Below are positions 23,745 to 36,700 of a stretch of 64,000 bases of DNA, in pieces. The stretch is from Isoetes taiwanensis (lineage: Eukaryota; Streptophyta; Lycopodiopsida; Isoetales; Isoetaceae): the NCBI GenBank assembly GCA_021234155.1, contig JAJEKV010000083.1, forward strand, positions 4,803,853 through 4,867,852. Reading direction: 5' to 3'. Every line of letters begins with the position of its first letter. Within the stretch, counting starts at the first letter, position 1. The notes under the pieces were generated by a model that was not told the DNA's origin, searched no databases, and saw only the letters and a program-made list of their open reading frames with translations. The translations under genes and the position numbers were made by a program.

Positions 23745-26700
23745 AGAAATGATCTTTGTCCTCGGCATCAAGACTACTCTTCTTTGTAGGCAATACATGG
23801 ATTACATTGGAAGGAAGTCTCCCCTCCTTAAAGCGATAGCGTGAGATTATAAGTCACCTGAGACTTTGTCATGTTCAAAGTGATTAAGTTTGAAATGACT
23901 TGTAATGTCTGTGATCATTGCCTAGGGCTTGTCAAAAGTGAGCAGTCAAGGTGTGTGGAAGTCTCCTTTGTTTTTCAAGTATAGCTAATTTTGAATTCAT
24001 TCTTTCTATACACCGTGTAGCGATTATATATTATGGTCAGGTATAGACACAAGCAACTTCTATTTGTTCTTATATTATAATCTGGGTTATTAATCTCATA
24101 CTTTTTTAGTAGAAAGTGATTCTAATGATATTAACTTACATTGTATATGTATTATATTCTCCCTTAAACTTTGCAATCCATTTAATTCTGACCCGGTAGC
24201 TAATTTAATTTTGTATCAGAATTTTGTTTTCCTATTTTGTTATAGTTTTGACAACTCATAAGGTCCTATCCTCAGTATTTGACATGCCCCTCACATTTAG
24301 ACTTACCCTTTAATACAATTATATAAATCTTTGTATCGACATTTTTTACCCCTATACTCTAATATGAACTACAGGCACACGTTCTTCATCAATTACTATT
24401 CATAACCTTCTTCTAAGTCTCGTTATTCTCTTAGAAGTTTGTGTAAGACATACATAATTATCTCCTTTTATTATGTTTGATTACGTGTTTAAATAGCTCC
24501 TTCTAATTATCTTTAATGTTTCCATACGCTCACTCTATTCTAGTCTATCTTAACCATAGGTTATATTCACGTCGGTACACCTTTGAATTACTTATTCATA
24601 TTATTATTATTTTAAATAAATTTATCACACATCTGGACACTCTTATATTTCTGGTATATCTCCACCGAGATACATTCGGCGTCATTGGTAGTGCGCCGGG
24701 TTGATTATCTGGCGGTTAACTATGGCCATGCTATCCTCCCGTATCACAGAAGGACAGTTGTGACTATGGTGTCCACGGCGGAAGCGTCGAAGACATGTCT
24801 GGTCCCGCTTGAGGCTATTATATAGTGATGGATATTGCCATTCAACGTAGAAGGAGACTGGATATAGCACCATATATCTGATGGAGAAGTGGTGTATGAT
24901 TATCTACCATCGACCACGTTAGAGAGGTACTATACTAAGGTGGAAACTGGATTATAAGTATCCGACTCACGAAAGGGAGACCACTTTAGAAGTGTAGGTT
25001 TTAGACCATGATGGTGCAGGCATAGAATGTCGACCCGACATTTTATAGCTAATGCTACTTGAATGGAGGTATGATTCGCGGAAAGGTAGAGAATAATGTT
25101 GTATGAGGATGCGGATCCATAGACTACGGATTATAAAATTACGCATACATTGCGTTTCATAAGGAGATTGATGTTCCTGAGGTGTGCAATAACGATGGAA
25201 GCGTGTGCATGATTAAAATGACCAGATAGTCACGTGGATACACTTAATGACGTTGGTCAAATGCATGACCATTAGGGATGGTATAAATTAAGGAAATGGA
25301 CACATCTTATGTCGGTTGGGAGCATCGAGATGCCGAATAAAAGACTGGACAATAGTGTGGAACGTAGTTGCACACAAGGTGAAGAGAGCCGAGGTCGAGC
25401 TGACGAAGACAGGAATAAGCATTCTATAAGATTGCTGGAATGGAAGAGGGCAATTGCTAGCAAAAGATGCAACCGTCTGAAAGCTACAAAGTATGTTGAA
25501 GCCCTGGCGAAGCTAGACTATGAAGGAAGTTGACCTTCAACGAGTGATACACTAGGGAGGTAAGTAATGCACCCACCAGGCCAGTGTTTGGCAAGAGGTA
25601 CTTGAAAGTTGTTGGAGGGATACTTTGAATAGACCAATGTCGGGAGTATGAATAAGGTAGCTGGCCAATGGCCATCTCCCGACGGAGAATGTAAGGGTGT
25701 ATAATAGAACTTTTAGTTCACATTCCATATGAAGACAGAAGTAATGAAGATAAGAGTTCCTATACGAGTCGTTAAAGATGGCCACTAGGACTTAGGGTGG
25801 CATTTGCCCCTGTGGAATTTGTGACTCAAGCTTGAGGACCAAGGGAACGATGGCTAGAGAGTCTAGAAGGTGTGGTGTCGAAACCACAACATGTCCATGG
25901 TAGCAGAGAACCGAGTCGAGGAAAAAGATTGGTGGCAAGTATGAACATAGCTAAGGTGGCTATGTCAAATAATCACTATGAATCTAGACTTAGAGTTGGA
26001 TCACACGTGTACCCAGTCCAAGCCTGAATTATAACATATTGATAGCTCAAAGTAGGGCTGATGATGAACAATTAAAAAGGTCTCGAAATGCATAAAATAT
26101 CCGCGAGAGGTGATTGTTCGCATCAGCAAAGGCTTCCTGCTTAGTACAATCCTACTAATTCCAAGTGCGACAGAGCGTATGCTAGAAATGTTCGAAAGCG
26201 TGATCGCGAAGGATGCTAACGATCTTGAAACCCTTGATGGGGTCGTACGGCTATCGAAAATGTCGATTGTGATATTTAGATGTATATCATATTGGAGATA
26301 GTAGAATATTCGTATAAGGCGAGTGAAATATTACTTAGGTATGCTTAAAGAATAAGCATAATGATAGGCATATAATCAGAAATATTGGATTAAGTATGAT
26401 CCAAGAGAGATAAGCAGTCAAGTTACTCCAATGCTGGAGTTGCCTATCGTAAATTCATCGTACTAAGGAAAATGGAAAGAATTTAAATCAGTGAAAATAG
26501 CTAGAGTAAGTCTAGCATATACGGTGATGTTACATTCAAAACATCCGGAGGATGGTTGGAACGGTGTTGGAATAACTGATAATGAGAGCTTAACTACTCA
26601 AAGGTTCTAGATACCAATGAATTATTTCAGTGTTATAAGCTGAGAGCATTTATTCGGTTTTGGGAATAAAGGATGTATCAGATATGGCACCCCCCTGATA

Positions 26701-27794
26701 GAAGAAAAGAAGGAGTACGTCGACTTTGGCGATTATATGTGTAACCTAGCAATTCCAAGTCCCGATAAAAATCAAGACGAGGTGTATAGATGAGGAGAGG
26801 TGAGATTATATAGACCAGTAGTCCATATATCGCAAGAGTTACCCTACTCGCGGGAAACAATTCTAGATACTGAAGTAGAAGCTGGAAGATCGGTTGCCTT
26901 GAGGCATAGACCTCTTAGAGGTTATGACTTTGAAACTTCTAAGAGGGTAAGGAATCGGATGACCATATGACGGTTTTCCTATGAACAGACCAGGAGGTTT
27001 GAGTGCCTCCACTTCATTGTGAGGGAGCCAAAGACGACAGCATTTGAAGCTGATCAAAAAACTGAAGTTCACAAGATAACTTAAGAAAAATAGGTTAATT
27101 GTGACTAAGCATGGTTGGTATAGAGGACCCAAAGGATCCTTAGCGAAAGAAGCCTTTAGAAAGCTCCTCATGTGGGGTAGTAGCCTTCGGAATTATAGCA
27201 TAATCCCGTGGGGGAATCATAGTTTACGTATGGGGTACCATAAGGCACAAAGGAATGGTTGAAATAGGTAGAGATCCTTTCAAAATATAGGCAACATAAA
27301 CAAGTCCAACATAGAGTTGGGCCCTGTCCATTTGGGAAGTAAGTGGCAACCACATTATAAAGGTACAGAGGCAATGGGTTTTGTTTGAAAAAGCTACCGA
27401 GGTTACACTTTAGGTAGGTTAGAACAGAGCTCTAGCATTGTGGAATGTGGAGATATGTTTATTATGTACATACCATATACACATATGCTAAACATCTTGG
27501 AGAAGTAATCCAAGTAGCGATACAAGGAGAGAAAAACGAGTGTAGTCCAAAGTTACTACCGAAGGGTATGGAGATATATTCGAAATGTGCAAAGGACCGC
27601 CAATCCGTTGCATGCTAGGGTAGTTGGCACTTGAAATAAATGTCAAGGGCCCACAGAATAAAGGTCAAGATGATGGAGTTGAATAGTACAATAGTACAAT
27701 TCCAGGATGAGTAGCAAATAGCAGTTACTTGCTAGAAGTTCAAATGTGTCTTGCATAGACACTTAAGAGTATCTTTCCCACATGATCCATACCT

Positions 27795-29985
27795 GGATCA
27801 GGCAGAGGTGAAAAGCATGGGTTACATGGAGATGTAAGTCGGAATATACAGGACTCAACATGGATACAAGTCCAGGTTATATCAAATGTCGGTATTGTAG
27901 GAAGACTCATAAAATACCAGGTAGGCACCTTGATGACTCCAGGTAATTTACGATTAGTACAAAGGCTCACCCGCTCTTAGGCCATGACTATGGCTTAAAT
28001 GAGGATGCCAAGTCATTTGGAATGCCAGAACAACAACATAACATCATGACAGAGAAATGTATGACTAACATTTTAGGGATGTAGGACAACGTTGAATCAT
28101 AACCCCCAATGATAGGTGGGTCAACAATATAGGGAACATACAATAGCGGCGTAGAAGCCACAAGGCGATTAATGAATCACGTAAAAGGGTAAATGGATTG
28201 GTGACTCTCTTGAATAAAGGTCCGCGACCAAAGGGTGAAAGCGTGTATCTTTGGCGGCGTAAAAGTGGGGAATCTTGAAATCGATCATAGGCGTAGAAAA
28301 CATATTGAAGAAGAGAAGGAATAAAGGACCCTTATGAATGATATTTAGCAATCTGGATAGGAAGGTTATTTCCTAACATGAAGGGTAGTCTTTGCTAACA
28401 TGCAAAAAGATATCGTCTTGACTTGAAAGGCAACAAGAGCTGAAAAACTCTTTAAAGATTTGGTGTAAGGGTTAAGGAAGAAGACTTCCATGTCCTAGGA
28501 CAAGATGGTGAATTGAATTCACCAAGGACATTTGTAATAAATAAATGGATAGGTAGATAGCATTTATCATTTGATGCAGTTAGCGTCCATGAGGACATAT
28601 ATGGACCCCGAGACTTGAACACAAGAGCTCTTAATAAGGGAGGCCTATCTTGAGAGGTCTTTGGAGGGTACTATGCTCTATGATATTCACATAATCGCTT
28701 GGACATATGTAAGGTCATTTGCGGAACCTAAGGACGTTTAGGCACTAAAATAATGGTTGGAAATACTTTGCCTCAACCATATCTAGATATCCTAGAAGGA
28801 GGTGATTAGTCAACAATGGTTGGATGCCATTGGACCATTAGAGGTGAAAAGAACACCAAAAGAGGGTAGGCGGTACATCAATTTGAGAGGCGTGTGGCGC
28901 AACTTATTACTCCATGACCATATAGGCGGTGAATTTTTTACACAAAATAATACTAAAGTTTGTACAGGGATTAATAAGTCTTGACATTGTTGTGGGGGTT
29001 CTAACACAAGGACTCACTGCGTATTACAGGGTATGTATCGTGGTCTGGGGAAATGGTCCATAAAAAGAACATGACCATTGAGAAGAAGTAGTGAAGGGTG
29101 GTAGGATTAAAGCTACCCATGGTCTAGCTAGAGGGGTGTTGCATGGCGGTCCCTAGTTGGTTGGACGACAAAGAGATCCTTTCTCTGAGGGCGAGGCGAG
29201 TCAAGGTTTAGACACTAGAGAGAGGCAGCGTTAATTAGAATTATGTCTATAAAATATTACTTGTATAGCGTCGAATAAGGTCTAATATAAAGCATATGAA
29301 TGTAGTATGGATTGAATCATGGCAAGGCCCAGAAAGAAATTGTGTTATCAAGGCATCTACCAAAGGAAAAATATAGATTAGGAATCTTAGATAAACTGGA
29401 CATTATTATATGTTAAGCTTAAAAAGAATATCAAGGATATACCACATCTTTGCTATTCTAGAGAGTTGCCAATGGTTTGTTAATTAAATTCGGAATTAGT
29501 CCCACCAAGTGAGTTGATGTTATCATAACAAGTTGGCGGTTGCTAGATTACGTCGTTTCATTTGGTCGGTTCATTCCTAGGGGATACTAGCTTTATGTAT
29601 GGTTACTTGATTATCCGATTCGACTATGGCAAAGAGGTCGACTCCATTGGCTATGGCAAGGCCCTTTACTCTGGCGGCTATGGCAAGAGAGCTTGCTCCG
29701 GCGTCTATGGCGAAAAGAGCTTGCTCCGGTGGAGTTGTTGCTACCACAACATGTGTCTATGGAAGGTAGTCTTCTAATTTAAATAGAAAAGAGAGCCACT
29801 ATAAATAAAATGAGAACTATTATGTTCCTTGATAGAGGAACTTAGCACATTGGTAAGGGAGTTGGCTTGGGTGTAGGAGTTTAAGGGTTCAATCCCACAA
29901 TATGCCTCTTTCTTTTAAAAGAGTTGTGGTCTAGAAATAAAACATTAGATATGTATAAGAATAAATATAAAACATAAACATCACA
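27795..29985. repeat. 2.2-kb segment duplicated at 48164-50346
   Basis: From GGATCAGGCAGAGGTGAAAA onward this stretch of the family 2 interior is nearly collinear with 48164-50346, with scattered substitutions and small indels. I see no protein signal in either copy. It includes the first tRNA-like unit at 29832. Confidence 0.85.
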
Positions 29986-30215
29986 TAAAAAGAAAGTTGG
30001 CTCATTGGTAAAGGTGTTCGCTTGGGTGCAAAATGTCAGGGGTTTAATCCCAGGATGTACTTTTGCTTAAAAGAATGTGTAACTAGACAAAACAGAATAT
30101 TAGATGTGTATAACAAAGGGAGAGAACATATATATTCTACATTAACAGAGTTGGCAAAATGGAAAGACTGTTGGGTTAGAAGTGGGAGGTCACGGGTTTG
30201 AAATGAGGGGGGAAA
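29832..30215 (+). repeat. Three tandem tRNA-like (SINE-type) units
   Basis: Units begin near 29832, 29991 and 30144, spaced about 155 bp. Each has an A-box-like word (TTAGCACATTGGTAAGG, GTTGGCTCATTGGTAAAGG, GTTGGCAAAATGGAAAG) and a B-box-like word about 40 bp later (GGGTTCAATCCCA, GGGTTTAATCCCA, CGGGTTTGAAATG). The first two also share a following tail (AGATATGTATAAG / AGATGTGTATAAC). This is the layout of tRNA-derived SINE heads. The third is the most decayed. None forms a convincing complete tRNA cloverleaf, so I do not call tRNA genes. Confidence 0.55.
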
Positions 30216-30756
30216 AAGAAGAATTTTAATTTATTTTTTATTTTTTATTTTTTGGTCTGCGGGCACCCCCTAACCCTAATTTACGGGCCGATAGGAGGCC
30301 TTGGTACCCCCACCGCCCGATTAAGGGTTTCACCCCTTTTTTTTTTTTTTTTTGGCGGAATTCCGTTTTTAGGTGCGGGCAGCTATTACCGGACCTTGCC
30401 ACCTGGCTAGGGAACCCCGGTACTCCACCTGCCCACCCATTAGGGTTTAAGCCCGATTCGTGGGGTCCACACTCGCTCATTGCCGTCCCAAATTCGCTGT
30501 AGGCCATTCAGAGGGTCCCAGTCGATGGCACCATGCCCTTGCGCGCCCGATCCGCACCCCATGAAGTACAACCAAGATAATTATACACATACTTTAAAAG
30601 CTAACAAAACTTACACACCCACAAACCTAACTTGCTAACAAACACATCAACCATACTACTCAAGAGATCTAAAAGTACTCTAGAGCTATCCTCTCTACTT
30701 AACGGTCTAGCGTGTTAGTACATGGCCAGTGCAATGATTTGGTCTACCAAGATCAT

Positions 30757-30768
30757 GCTCTGATACCA
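30757..30768 (-). other. Primer-binding site (initiator Met tRNA)
   Basis: The minus strand reads TGGTATCAGAGC one base after the LTR end. This is the standard complement of the 3' end of initiator methionine tRNA used by many plant LTR retrotransposons. Confidence 0.85.
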
Positions 30769-30769
30769 C

Positions 30770-32308
30770 TGTGACGCTCCCTGAACATATACGGCACTCC
30801 GGACGTATACCTACAGGGACTTCCCCCTCCCATGGCAATCGGTAGCACCATGGCGGGGCCCTCCCGTCTAACTTTCGGACCATCCATCCGAAAGATGCGG
30901 GTGAAGGACACGGAGGTGTCATTATTGCCCCGCCTTCAATGGGACTCTAAAAATTGGAAAGCGTGAATACATGTTAACACACATATATAAATAACCACCA
31001 CAAAGGGTGACACATCCATCAAGTACTAACCGCCAAAAAGATGCATCTAATCCTAAGAAAACACCCCAAACCCGGGTTCTACCCGGCTCGGACTCTGTGA
31101 GGATGGGCCGGCGGCTTCGGTCTCAAGAGTTGAGAGGCAGGTATAGCTGGCGTTAGGCTGGCATAGAAACGATTGGCTAGGGTTGTCCACTCCATCGCCC
31201 CTCCACATGCACACTTTGCGGATGAGTGAATCATGCTATGGCATCACTATAGCCTTCGAGCCTTGAGACTCAAGGGATCACCCGCCGAGCCTACTCCGGG
31301 TTTCATGAAGACACATGCGATGAGGCGGTCGGGGGGCGTCCCCTTCGGGATCACAAGCTGTTCCATGGGTGAGCTAGAGAATCGTGCGCATCGGCGGCCC
31401 ATCCTTACGGAGCTTACTCCCTAAATCTACTCAAAAGTCTGGGGGTGCCCCATGCGGGTCACACCCTGCGCACCAGGGAGTGTCGGACCCATGCCGGCCC
31501 TCTCGTGGCCAGGCTATCGGGGCCCTGCCCACTATAGGAGTCCCATGAGCCTTGTATGTTGGTGCAAGACCCACCCCCACTTCACCCGCTGCGTCCCTTC
31601 TCTGGTGCTAAGCAATTCCATAGCATCCACGACCCGGTGGGCTCTTGTGCCTGGTAGCATATAATGGGAAATACAAGGATCTACCTAGGAGCATACTAAT
31701 AAACATGGCTCGAGAGGTCTCTACCCCCTTAATTCCCCCATTTCAAAAGTAATACTATGCAAGAACTATCAATCCATCATTTAAGAGCAAGTCACGAATC
31801 GGAGATAAGGAGAACTCACCTTTGCAATCAAGGGTTAGTTCCTACAATAAAAGCATAGAGAACAGGAAAGCGGAAAAAATACACACAACAAGTGCCCAGC
31901 GAGGCTACCCTCTGAATAACACAGCTAAGCTCTGGACTAGCAGTCCGATCCCGGGCTTGGGATGGCTCCATCTCGATTCTTTGAAGGGTGCACGGCTGCT
32001 TGCTCCTCCTCCCCATCTCCAATTGCTTCTAATTGGTTGGGGCACAAAACCCTAATTTGGGTGTCCAAAATGGAAACCACCTTGCCCAATCGATTTGGCC
32101 CGGTGGCATGTCATTAATTAACTAATTAAGCTAATTAGGTTAATTAAGACAAAATTACATAATTAGGTTTTATTAACTTAGCATAGCTAAGTTAATCCCT
32201 TTAAAGTCAACCCCTAGGTTAACATACCCCATGGTGGCGTATGCACCCTTTCGTGGCGATGTCAATATATTTATCATTATCACCGGTATAAATGCGTGGA
32301 GCGTCACA
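30770..32308 (-). repeat. 5' LTR of family 2, intact
   Basis: 1,539 bp, beginning TGTGACGCTCC and ending GGAGCGTCACA on the plus strand. It is the uninterrupted reference that reveals the split in the other LTR. Divergence between the two is visible by eye, so the insertion is not very recent. Confidence 0.85.
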
Positions 32309-33171
32309 CACACCTTGCTGATGGCAAACCATTAAGCCTAGCCTATTAAGATCCACGGTAGGCTTTACACACGAGAGGGATCAATGGGTGATGGGACAAG
32401 TCCCCTTATTCCACCGGTCTAGCCCGCCACCCACAACCGGCGGGCTCTTGTGCCTGAGCGCGTGGTGGGAATTAATGAGGCTATCTAGATACATCAACTA
32501 CTGAGGCTTTCAGGGTCTCTACCCCCCTTCCCAATACACAGGAGAACATCTATCAAAGAACACCATCATCATCAAGACTGAAATATAGAATAACATCTAA
32601 TCTATCTACCTAAACATCCAAAGTTAGGTTCTTTGGTTAGGGCTTGTGATCTCGGAATCTATAAGGCCTCTAAGGCTGAACTAACATGTTAAACCAGCTC
32701 ATTGCCGGACTAAAAGGCGGATTTGCACAACAGAATAACCATTTACCTGATCCCTGGCTTGCTTCTACTCCTCGGAATGCGTCCGCGCCTTCGATCAGGT
32801 TGAAGGTAGCTGCTCCTGGAAGATCTGTTGTGCAAATGCGGCTTATCGATGCCTGGCAATGCGAACTAGGGTCTTGGCTTGGCCGGAATGGCTCAGGGAA
32901 ACTCTAATTGCAAAAGAAAAAAGGTTTAGGGTTTAAGGAAAGCCCTTATATGGGAGCTTTTTAGGTTAGGTTAACATTGGCCAAATGGGATTTTGCCACT
33001 TGGCAATGGGGTTTATAGTTGTATATGTTTATTAAACATGCACAACATCCGAGGTTGCTCCCTAGGTGCAACCCTTCCCGGCTCTCACGTACTTGTCATG
33101 CTGACAGGTACGTATGACGTGGCAGTATAATATATATGTATACGGATCGTATATTATAGTGGAACGTCACA

Positions 33172-33786
33172 ATCTCCCCACCTTGAATTGATGTTGTCCT
33201 CAGCATCACGCATCTCCCCACCTTGGAAACCTGCATACCCTGCAATTACATTTGATACATATAGTTTTACAATATAATTATACCAAGGTAATATTTTAAT
33301 TTATCATAACACATCCTTGTTTAGTATCATACTATGGTAAGAGGCTCTTTCGTCCTCTTGCTTTATCTTCTATTATTCACAAAATTTTAAAGCTTACACC
33401 ATTAGCATTAATATAGTTTCAAAATTTCTCTAATAACACGATTGCAAATTAAACGGGAGTGTTGCATCACTCCCGTTTGAAAGATTCCCTTTTAAAAAAC
33501 ACCATGTTTCTAAAATAAGCCTTTTTTGATAGTTGTTGAGAATTTCTAGAGGTTCGCATTTTTTTTCATGTCATTTTGGGCCATCATTAGGCGATAACTT
33601 TGTATTTATGAAACAGAAATCATAAAAATAGCGAAATTCAGGCATAGACTTGAAGAGACTGAAAGCATGACAAAAAAAAAGCACCAGAATAGAAAGGAAA
33701 AAAAAGTAATATGTTTTTAATAAATTTTTGTACATCATTATGGAAGATTCATTGTAATAAATAATGATAATTTTAATATGCAGTAG
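33172..33786. other. Retroelement flank and 3' flank of methyltransferase gene
   Basis: 33172-33300 is the polypurine side of family 1 (two copies of CTCCCCACCTTG on the plus strand). At 33452-33480 lies a perfect hairpin, AAACGGGAGTG, loop TTGCAT, CACTCCCGTTT. The left edge of the methyltransferase-transposase unit must lie somewhere here, but no terminal inverted repeat or target duplication could be matched with the right side near 41.3-41.6 kb. Confidence 0.4.
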
Positions 33787-36700
33787 TCAAAGATCTACAT
33801 CATAGTCCTCATCATTCTTTTTACTGCTCTCTGCCTTCTCGTCCTTCTGTGCCGTCTGCTCCTTTGCTGGTGACTTAAGTTTTGTATCCTCCTTGTCCTC
33901 TGGAATGGTAGCTAAAGCTACTTCTTTAAGCTCTGCAAAGGTTGCCTCGTCGTCTAGTGAGCTCGAGAATGGAGGCTGTATCTCTGAGGACGTTAGTTTA
34001 GCATAATCAGATGAAGACTTGGCCCCTAACTCTTGATTTTCATCTGGTAAAGTAGGTAAGGCAGCCAGTCTCATCTTCACAAAATGCACAGCATCCTTAT
34101 CAATATCCACGGCTACACAGTTGCGGCCCTTCTTAAGTGCACATGCGATAGTAGTACCAGAACCAGAGAAAGCATCAAGCACCCAATCTCCTGGACGCGA
34201 GAACATGTCCAGGAGATGGTTGATGAGCTTTTGTGGTTTCTGGTAGTGATTCACAATCCTGCCTTGTGCACTTGGGTCCTGCAATTTCTGTAAGACTGCT
34301 GGAAACTCTAGGACGTTTGAAAAGTTTTGACAGGCGGCAGTGTTGAAGTGTTCCATGGTCCTCTTCCCATCAAAACTCCAATAAGCTACATGAAGGTACT
34401 CTACCTTGCTGAGCAACCTTGGTCCTCCACCATGGTAGTTGATGTTCGTTTTGTACCTAGTGAAACATTTAAAGTGATGTTAGCAAAAACAAGTAAACAA
34501 TTCGAAAACCAGAAACAGGAAATACTATTCTGGAATACACTACGTAATGAAAGAGAAAAGTAACTGTATTCTGGAATAAGACTTACCAGACAAGGTTTTC
34601 ATATCCTGCCTGAACTGAGAACCAAGGTGGTTTTTGAAAGCTGATTCTACCAAGCCAGACTGCATGCTCGAATGGAACGTAACTAAACGCCAATGTTTGG
34701 CCGTGGTGATCTGCTTGATTCCATCAATGAAAGCATTAAACTCTGAAAATTTGAAGGGCTGGTCGTCGTATCTGCTGTCTTTAAGCTTAAACCCGTAGGG
34801 AAGATCAGCAATAACCAAAGTAAAGTCCTGTGGCTTAACCGTTCCAACAAGGTTCGTGCAATCACCATGAATGATTGAATATAAATTGTTTTGATCAAAC
34901 ATGCAAAATCTCTCGTAGTCGGATGGTTCTGGCTCAATAGTTCTTCTTTCAGCTAACGACCTCTCTTCCCGTGCTGTTCTAACCAAATGCAAAAAGCCCT
35001 CGGGAAGGTCTTTGCTTTTCTTTTGCTCTGAGAAAAAACAAAACAACAACTGTAAGGAGATCTTTTGTGCAAAGACGAGGAATTTTGAGAGTGCTTACCC
35101 AGCCCTCAAAATTTGGTGCATATTGCACAATGCGCTCGTCGGAAGTGGCTATTGGGTAGAGTTCCTTGCACCTTTCCCATGTCTCGACGTTTAGCTGCTC
35201 CATCAAACATGTTTGACATGTTATGACATTCTTTTGGCTGCAAGACGTTAAGGAAACAATGAGTTAAAAAGTAAGAAACAAGGCAAAGTAGAAGGAAAAT
35301 AAATAAAAGTCAAGCTATTTGTATTCCGGAATACAAACTGGTTAACTGGTGATGCTACCTCCAAACAATATGCAGAAAATAGTTCTGTTATAGGATACAC
35401 ACAATACTTGTCTCTAGAAATGCATTGTGTATTCCGGAATACACATTGCTTCTCTGAAGGAAGGAATGCGTATTCCAGAATACACATGCCTTCCTTCAGA
35501 GGAGCAATGTGTATTCTGGAATACACAATTCTTTTCTAGAAGAAGGCATGTGTATGCCTTTCTTCAGAGGAGCAATGTGTATTCCGGAATACACAATGCT
35601 TTTCTAGAGACAAGCAATGTGTATTCCGGAATACACATTTCCCATGTCAAGGAAGGCATGTGTATTCTGGAATACACTATCTACGCCGATGTTTTTGGGA
35701 CTCTAACATCTAAAGAGTAAAGTTTGTGTCAGAGATCTTACTTGTGCAATTCCTTTGACATTTCTTCTAGGCTAAACTCCTTATCAACAACTTTTTGGAG
35801 AAGTTGCTCCAGAAGCTTTGTGTCGGAGAAGCCCTGCATTTCTCGCCAGACGGTAATGGTCATTTCTTTTTTGGGCACGTCAGATGATTTTTTCTTGGCT
35901 GTCTCCTTGCCCTTGCTCTTTAACTCCCCTCGTTCGAACATTGTAAATATTTCGTCCTGGAGTTCCCAAATCTGTTCAAGAAGATTTCACGTCAGATAGT
36001 TGATTTGTTATTCTGGAATACGTTTTGTGCTTACCTTGCCATCTCTAAAAGCTAATTGGAACCCATTATCGTGGCCAATGGGCCTCGTCATATTTCAGGC
36101 AGCATTCAATGGCACACGCCTCCTTAAGCTCCAAGGAAAACGCTGGCTTCTTCAGGTCCTCACCGTACTTTTCCTTAAAAATTACGTACTCCCTGTGCAT
36201 AAACCGGATCTTGTCGACGAAGCTCATCTTTAGTTTGTACTCGTTGTCAGCATTGTAGGTGTTGGCAACGATTTTTGCTTCTTCATCGGTAAGACCACAG
36301 TAAACAGCGCAGAGGACGGAGAGGTACCTCGGGTTCTTCTTCTCTTTATAAAGTTGCCTTCTTGCCTTGAAGCTGTGATTTCCTCCCAAGACGTAGTGAG
36401 TGTAGGTGTTTGCGTTTTCTCTGTCATATTCCTGGGGGGTTTTGCACTGCTTCCTGTCAACAAGGACAACTATTGGGGCCACATGAGCATTTGGATTGCT
36501 CCTTATTCTGTCTTTCAGGTTCCTCAAGTGATCGGCATAAATTTTGCGAACCTAAAGTGGCCTTTCACCAGCTTCATTTTTCGGTGGAAGCTTCATTGAA
36601 GTGACTGGCAAATAAATGACACCTTGCACGAACTTGTGCAGGTTAATCTCTTCCATTTTCTCAGATGTTTTATCAACTTTTTTTTCTTTAATAGCAACAC

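Larger units (their letters stand above)
19487..32308 (-). mobile_element. Family 2 LTR retrotransposon, complete with TSD, no intact genes
   Basis: The ends read TGTGACGCTCC (19487) and GGAGCGTCACA (32308), an exact 11-bp inverted pair, flanked by the direct repeat CACAC (19482-19486 and 32309-32313). LTRs are 19487-23730 (interrupted) and 30770-32308. A tRNA-iMet primer site (30757-30768) and polypurine tract (23731-23744) fix the minus-strand direction. The 7-kb interior, 23745-30756, has no open frame beyond about 100 codons and no gag-pol motif that I could recognise on either strand, so it is either badly decayed or a large non-autonomous derivative. Confidence 0.8.
18807..33171 (-). 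mobile_element. LTR of family 1, split by a nested element
   Basis: 18807-19486 begins TGTGACGTCCCC. The LTR resumes at 32309-33171 and ends GGAACGTCACA, giving about 1.54 kb of LTR once the nested element and one copy of its target duplication are removed. Immediately right of 33171 the minus strand shows polypurine tract-like AAGGTGGGGAGAT, so this is the 3' LTR of a minus-strand element whose interior lies to the right. The pol tail at 41.7-42.5 kb is probably its interior, separated by the methyltransferase-transposase unit. No 5' LTR was found in the window. Confidence 0.65.

Noticed and set aside
24516-29777. Many short open frames on both strands
   Set aside because: None has a recognisable motif or a chain of splice sites; they are expected by chance in decayed retroelement sequence.
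29832-29920. tRNA gene
   Set aside because: A- and B-box-like words are present but acceptor and anticodon stems do not pair convincingly; a SINE-type head explains it better.
33452-33480. Helitron 3' hairpin
   Set aside because: No CTRR terminus follows the hairpin on either strand and no Rep/helicase coding was found.
35427-35673. Bacterial-style REP or terminator array
   Set aside because: The host is a plant, the sites lack a U-tract, and they lie in spliced introns of one gene.
35248-35720. Open frames on both strands with repeated YSGIH / FRNT words
   Set aside because: They are translations of the palindrome cluster inside a methyltransferase intron; the symmetry makes both strands read similarly. 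Not genes.
36552-36554. Stop codon removed by an intron in the methyltransferase exon
   Set aside because: The frame is identical on both sides of TAG and no suitable donor-acceptor pair of normal intron size surrounds it; a nonsense change is simpler.
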